A stretch of DNA of 64,000 nt, from positions 40,009 through 104,008 of the forward strand of contig NW_026516804.1 in assembly GCF_025766255.1 (NCBI RefSeq), given 5' to 3'. The notes beneath the pieces were generated by a model. That model was not told the origin of the DNA, searched no databases, and worked only from the letters and a program-made list of their open reading frames with translations. The position numbers and the translations under genes were made by a program. Below, in pieces: positions 60,201 through 64,000 of the stretch (its first letter is position 1; every line of letters starts with the position of its first letter). This DNA comes from Zychaea mexicana. Its lineage: Eukaryota; Mucoromycota; Mucoromycetes; Mucorales; Lichtheimiaceae.

Positions 60201-60824
60201 TCAAGATGTTCTTGATCCCGTATATATCCTAGCATGTGGAAGATGATAATGTTCCCGCTTACCATAAATATTGACCTTTGTCAGTAAACTTGACTCCAAT
60301 AAGTCCTCTGCGTAGTATAACTCTCAAAGCGGTTCGAGTATAGTTGCAGCAGCACGTTGGCCAATGAAATCCAAATACCGGGCATTAAAAATCCACTGCC
60401 CGACATGAACAGGAACGCGCGTATGCGCATACATACAGCATACAGACTGCTTTTTTTTGGTCATAAAGGGAGAGGGGAGGAGGCGACGATGGTCTTTCTA
60501 TTCAACAACGGAAGAAAGAATATTCTCACTTCATTTTTTTTTCTCTCTTCTGTCACAGAGACTATATCATATAGAGTGCGAGGTGATCCCTTTTGTGACG
60601 AAAAGAGGTACACAAGCATTTCTGATATATAAGGAAAGCATAGGGTAACCAAAAAAAATTAGTCTGTGCTTTCGCTCAGGTTTGAAGGGCACCAGACTCG
60701 CTGCCGACCAGATCCACATCGTGCTGCCTTTCCATCAATCCTGGATCTAGTAAGTGTATATGTAAACATTTCAAATCGATGCTTGACTATACAGATATCA
60801 CAACAATCCAACCTGGAAAACTGA
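57201..60824. other. Gene-poor 3.6-kb interval
   Basis: No exon with family features, no LINE motifs, no tRNA and no long tandem repeat were recognised on either strand. Longest ORFs are about 90 codons with irregular composition. The left few hundred bases should hold the promoter of the 4-TM gene, and the right end the 3' region of the broken F-box gene. Confidence 0.5.
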
Positions 60825-62722
60825 TTAATTAAACATGCTGCCAATATTGTTTATCAGCTCATTATAAATAAAAGTACAAGCCAGACTGCAAATATCACCG
60901 CAATGGTACTCAATTATTAAAAATATGTTGTATGGCATACGAAGATCATCTGTCCGAGATAATCCTGAACACCCCACGACTTCAATCTTTTTACTAGATC
61001 CTTCAATGATACGAAAAGCATTGATGCCTGCATTGGTGAGACTATAGATCCGTGAAACACGCAATAGCACCGAGCTTTCGACTTGTTCAAAATGCTCAAG
61101 GACAGCACCAGTAACACCTTTCACGGCTGTCAGTTCCAGATTCAGTATTTTGGTTTCCTCAAGTCGTTGTGCCCACACAATCCATCCTGCCTCTGTGAGA
61201 AAGTCGTCGACACTATTACTGTACGGTGATGTGCGGGTTCAAGCTTAATCTCCTGACTAGTGGGTGCTGTGATGGTTCGCACAACTGCATTAGACCTTGG
61301 TTGTCGATGGGTATGTTCGTGAGACGCATTTTTTCAAGCTGTTGCAAACGTCGAAGCGGAGTAAGATCGCAAAGAGGATTCTCGCTGAACATGTGAAGGA
61401 AATTTCGCAAGGAAAGTATACGGAGCCGTTGCAGCGTACCGATGGTTGCGATAATGCTATTCAGATACTGCGTTATTCCAGCGCGATTTCCAACTTCCAA
61501 GATCTCATTTTGTTGCTGCATGAGCAAAATCTGGGACCAATCTTCGCTTGACATACCAGTGATGTCCGTCAACCCCAAACTTGTCAGCTGTGTGAATTGG
61601 TTGCGTGCCAAGACATCCCAGCAATGAATATCAGAAAGACCACAGGCGACTATACGTAAATGCTCTAGTATCGGCTGCGATTTTACTACTATCGGCATGA
61701 TCCTCTCGTGTCCCTTGCCGTTGAATAGCAGTTCATAAGCCATACTGCCTTCCTCGCCATCATTCGATGCTTTCCTTTCAGTTACTTAATATAAGCACTC
61801 GTGCTTCTTGATAGTGAAATCCATCTGTCTGCTATGACTGGTTCGCTGCATTCCCACATAATGTAGCGTAATAGAGGGCACAGCTCATAAGCTGTATAGA
61901 TGTTGGTTGGAGATACGTTGTTGAATCGTGAGTAAGGCGATAATATCAAGTACTTGATGTGGGAGCAACGCTGCAATAAGGGACGGATCCGGTATTTAAA
62001 ACTGAGAACACCGTCCAGTCTTAAGAAGATAATGTTGTGTATCGGTGGCCTTTTGTGTCTGCTTCTGCCATCAACTTGTTCAAGAGTAGCGTCTGATAAG
62101 TTAGTGCGGCCATCAAACATCACTGAAAGATGCGTTAATGACGGCAAGAAGTCCAGTAGCATTGGCAGCGAGATATCGCAAGTGTGAAATGAAATCGTCA
62201 GAGCAGTTAGCGTATGCGAGAAATATCTGATGAATCCTGGCAGTAACGTGCTACTGTCGACAATAGGTTGTAATTGTTTGCTATGCACATGGTTGCTGAT
62301 GTCTTATTTTTTTTTATTGGAAACAAAGAAAAAGCTTTAGTATATCTTTTGCGCATAAGCAGTAGTAAGTACTACCGAATACGCGATCCTCTTAACGCAA
62401 AAAAAAAGAGTATCGTTTTACTTCACCAAGGAAGCGAATGCTGTATCTTCGCCAAGCAAGTCGTTCCAGTACTTTATACGTGGCTTGAGATTTGATGTAT
62501 ACTGATTCGACTTGTTGTCCCAAACATTGAAGCATCGCGTCGCTCCTTTTGTTCCATGCATCAGGCGAGATTCCCACCAGTGTCCACAGGGCTGTCTGGT
62601 AAGTGGGGATCGCGTATAACCAGCGGCGACATACTTTCACACATTCGACACAGCCCGCTGTCCGATAAACGAGAAGATGTACTGAATGATTCGGGAGGCA
62701 AAATCGAGATCAAATCAGTCAT
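60825..62722 (-). pseudogene. F-box/LRR protein gene with multiple frameshifts
   Basis: The start MTDLISILPPE at 62722 opens an F-box whose continuation IQYIFSFIGQRAVSNV and then KVCRRWLYAIP lie in two further frames, each needing one extra base. The exon (62427-62722, 296 nt) has the right phase at its GTGAAG donor only if two bases are restored. The second exon (from 62302) reads PGFIRYFSHTLTALTISFHT and further LRR-like text to a stop at 61782. A third segment (MAYELLFNGKGHERIM ... LRRLQQLEKMRLTNIPI) lies in another frame without a possible intron between. A fourth (EAGWIVWAQRLEETKILNLE) again shifts by one near 61216. With four frame breaks the gene is almost certainly non-functional. Unlike the AMN1-like gene, no close family was recognised. 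Confidence 0.75.
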
Positions 62723-63865
62723 ATTACGTGTATGTGAAAGGGGACGCGCGAAAAGAAATTTGGCACGAGGCTTTTAATCGAACAAAGCCTGTATAACATA
62801 ATCCGGACTCGTGAAATAATATGTCCGACAAAGGAAAAGCAAGTCGAACCAGGTAGCTCACCTGAATTTTATTTGGAAAAGGGGGACCCTGAAGATTGAT
62901 CTATTGTAACCACCAGTAACTTCATTAAATCTATGCTATCATAGCGATACGCAGATACACATTAGAACAGGCTCTTTCTAAAACCATCGACTTCTCGATA
63001 CGAAGGAAAAGGCTTCAATCAATACTCGGGTTTATTGTTTGCGAGCCGCAAAAGTCATATATAAGTAACGAATCGCTTGGCCTGGAAAACACAGCATCCC
63101 TGTGTGTGTGGGTGCGTGCATGTTTTGGTAGAGCAAATATATCATATCTTCAACAGGTCCCCCTGATATCTTTGGTGAGCGATCATCACTTTCAAATAGG
63201 TAACGCATACCTTGAAAATATGTAACGAAGTAAAGTTAAATAAGAAAAGGAAGAGAGAAGTGAAGGTGTAAGGGGAGGGAAAGAGCTGTTACAAGAATCA
63301 CGCTTTAAAGGCAGGCACATCGGAAAGATTAGTGCAAGCTTTTCGATCCAGGTGAAACCCAAAATGATAAGAAAATTGTGTTGTGATAAGCTACGTGCAG
63401 GAAGAGTGAGAGAGACGAACAGCTGAAAAAAAAAACATTCCAATTTTTTACAGATCTGACAATTATACAGGTCTGCTGGCGTATGCTCTGGCGTTGCCTC
63501 TTATAAAATAACCGACCATATCCTCGATAACAATTTTTTTCTTGACAATTGCTTTGGCAATTTAGGCGAACACAGAAAGTGAAAAAGAGTGCCAAAGCAT
63601 TGTGATCGTGTTACTTTCGGCTACGATACAGAGCCACTGTCACTGTTCCCCGCTTTGTTTAGCACGGAGCTGTGAATGGATGGAGGGGGGAGTAATTAGC
63701 TTTTTGTTCGCGAAAAAAGAAAAAGGAACTTGTCGTGCACATAAAAAAAAGGCGAGGCAAAAGCGGTAAAACGTTTATAAGAAGAGTGCGAAAAAGAAAA
63801 ATATATTTTTATTTTGTTTATCATTTTCTTATTTGTGTGTAATAAATAATAAAAAAAAGTTCGTT
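62723..63865. other. Intergenic before the right-edge gene
   Basis: 1.1 kb with no supportable exon. It contains GT-rich sequence near 63100-63120, purine-rich plus-strand tracts (63240-63290, 63705-63730) and an AT-rich end (63790-63860) that fits the 3' UTR of the gene at the right edge. Confidence 0.45.
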
Positions 63866-64000
63866 TTAATTATCCCAACATATACCGTTGGCATCACATG
63901 CACCCGAAGGTTCACGATCGGCTGCCGGAGTATATGACCACATCCCACTGGTATATATTGCAAATTTTCTTTCAGGGCGGACCACTGAATCTGCCGATCA
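63866..64000 (-). CDS. C-terminal exon of a gene running off the right edge
   Basis: The last exon (63866-63947) reads GMWSYTPAADREPSGACDAN and ends CWDN at the stop 63866-63868. It is preceded by an ATACCAG acceptor (minus strand). A further exon must end between 63948 and 64000, perhaps at ATTCAGTG before GTCCGC, but the donor is not typical. Two Cys in a short hydrophilic end suggest a secreted or extracellular protein. The family is not recognised. Confidence 0.5.

Overview
The window looks like a gene-dense chromosome segment from an early-diverging, Mucorales-like fungus. The evidence is many short introns (about 50-150 nt, GTAAGT-type donors), compact bidirectional promoters, simple CT/GA/GT repeats, homopolymeric Gln/Ser/Asn tracts, and a gene set typical of Mucoromycota. 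Gene models were built by hand by joining exons across splice sites until reading frame and protein family agreed. In most cases the exon lengths sum exactly to whole codons.

Layout. (1) 1-12080: two decayed non-LTR (LINE-type) retrotransposons in tandem, same orientation (46-5419 and 6130-11858). Each starts two bases or fewer before the ORF1 ATG, and each is flanked by a short direct repeat that reads as a target-site duplication. Fragments of a decayed host gene lie on both sides of the second copy. (2) 12557-15880, minus strand: mitochondrial malate dehydrogenase, then a PfkB-family (pseudouridine-type) kinase with a one-base frameshift. (3) 16317-19535, plus: PP2A B56 regulatory subunit. 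(4) 19682-28483, minus: kelch plus multi-TM protein, aspartic-protease-like secreted protein lacking the second catalytic Asp, and a 7-TM-like protein with a GC-AG intron. (5) 29092-30142, plus: proteasome beta6. (6) 30427-37287, minus: AMN1-like F-box/LRR protein, an alpha/beta-hydrolase fused to a tyrosine phosphatase, and asparaginyl-tRNA synthetase. (7) 37450-38098, plus: molybdopterin synthase large subunit. (8) 38208-40368, minus: cytochrome P450. (9) 41128-46025, minus: RAX2-like polarity protein carrying a C-terminal SH3 domain, divergent from (10) 46847-50184, plus: an SH3-WW-PH-RhoGAP protein with 8-nt and 7-nt micro-exons. (11) 50336-55709, minus: ATG26/UGT51-type sterol glucosyltransferase. 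(12) 56621-57200, minus: small 4-TM protein. (13) 57201-60824: gene-poor stretch. (14) 60825-62722, minus: F-box/LRR gene with several frameshifts, probably a pseudogene. (15) 63866-64000: last exon of a gene that runs off the right edge.

No operon-like system, CRISPR array, rRNA or convincing tRNA was seen. The most unusual items are the hydrolase-phosphatase fusion, the RAX2-SH3 protein sharing a promoter region with a RhoGAP, the micro-exons, the pseudo-protease, and the two LINE insertions with readable target-site duplications.
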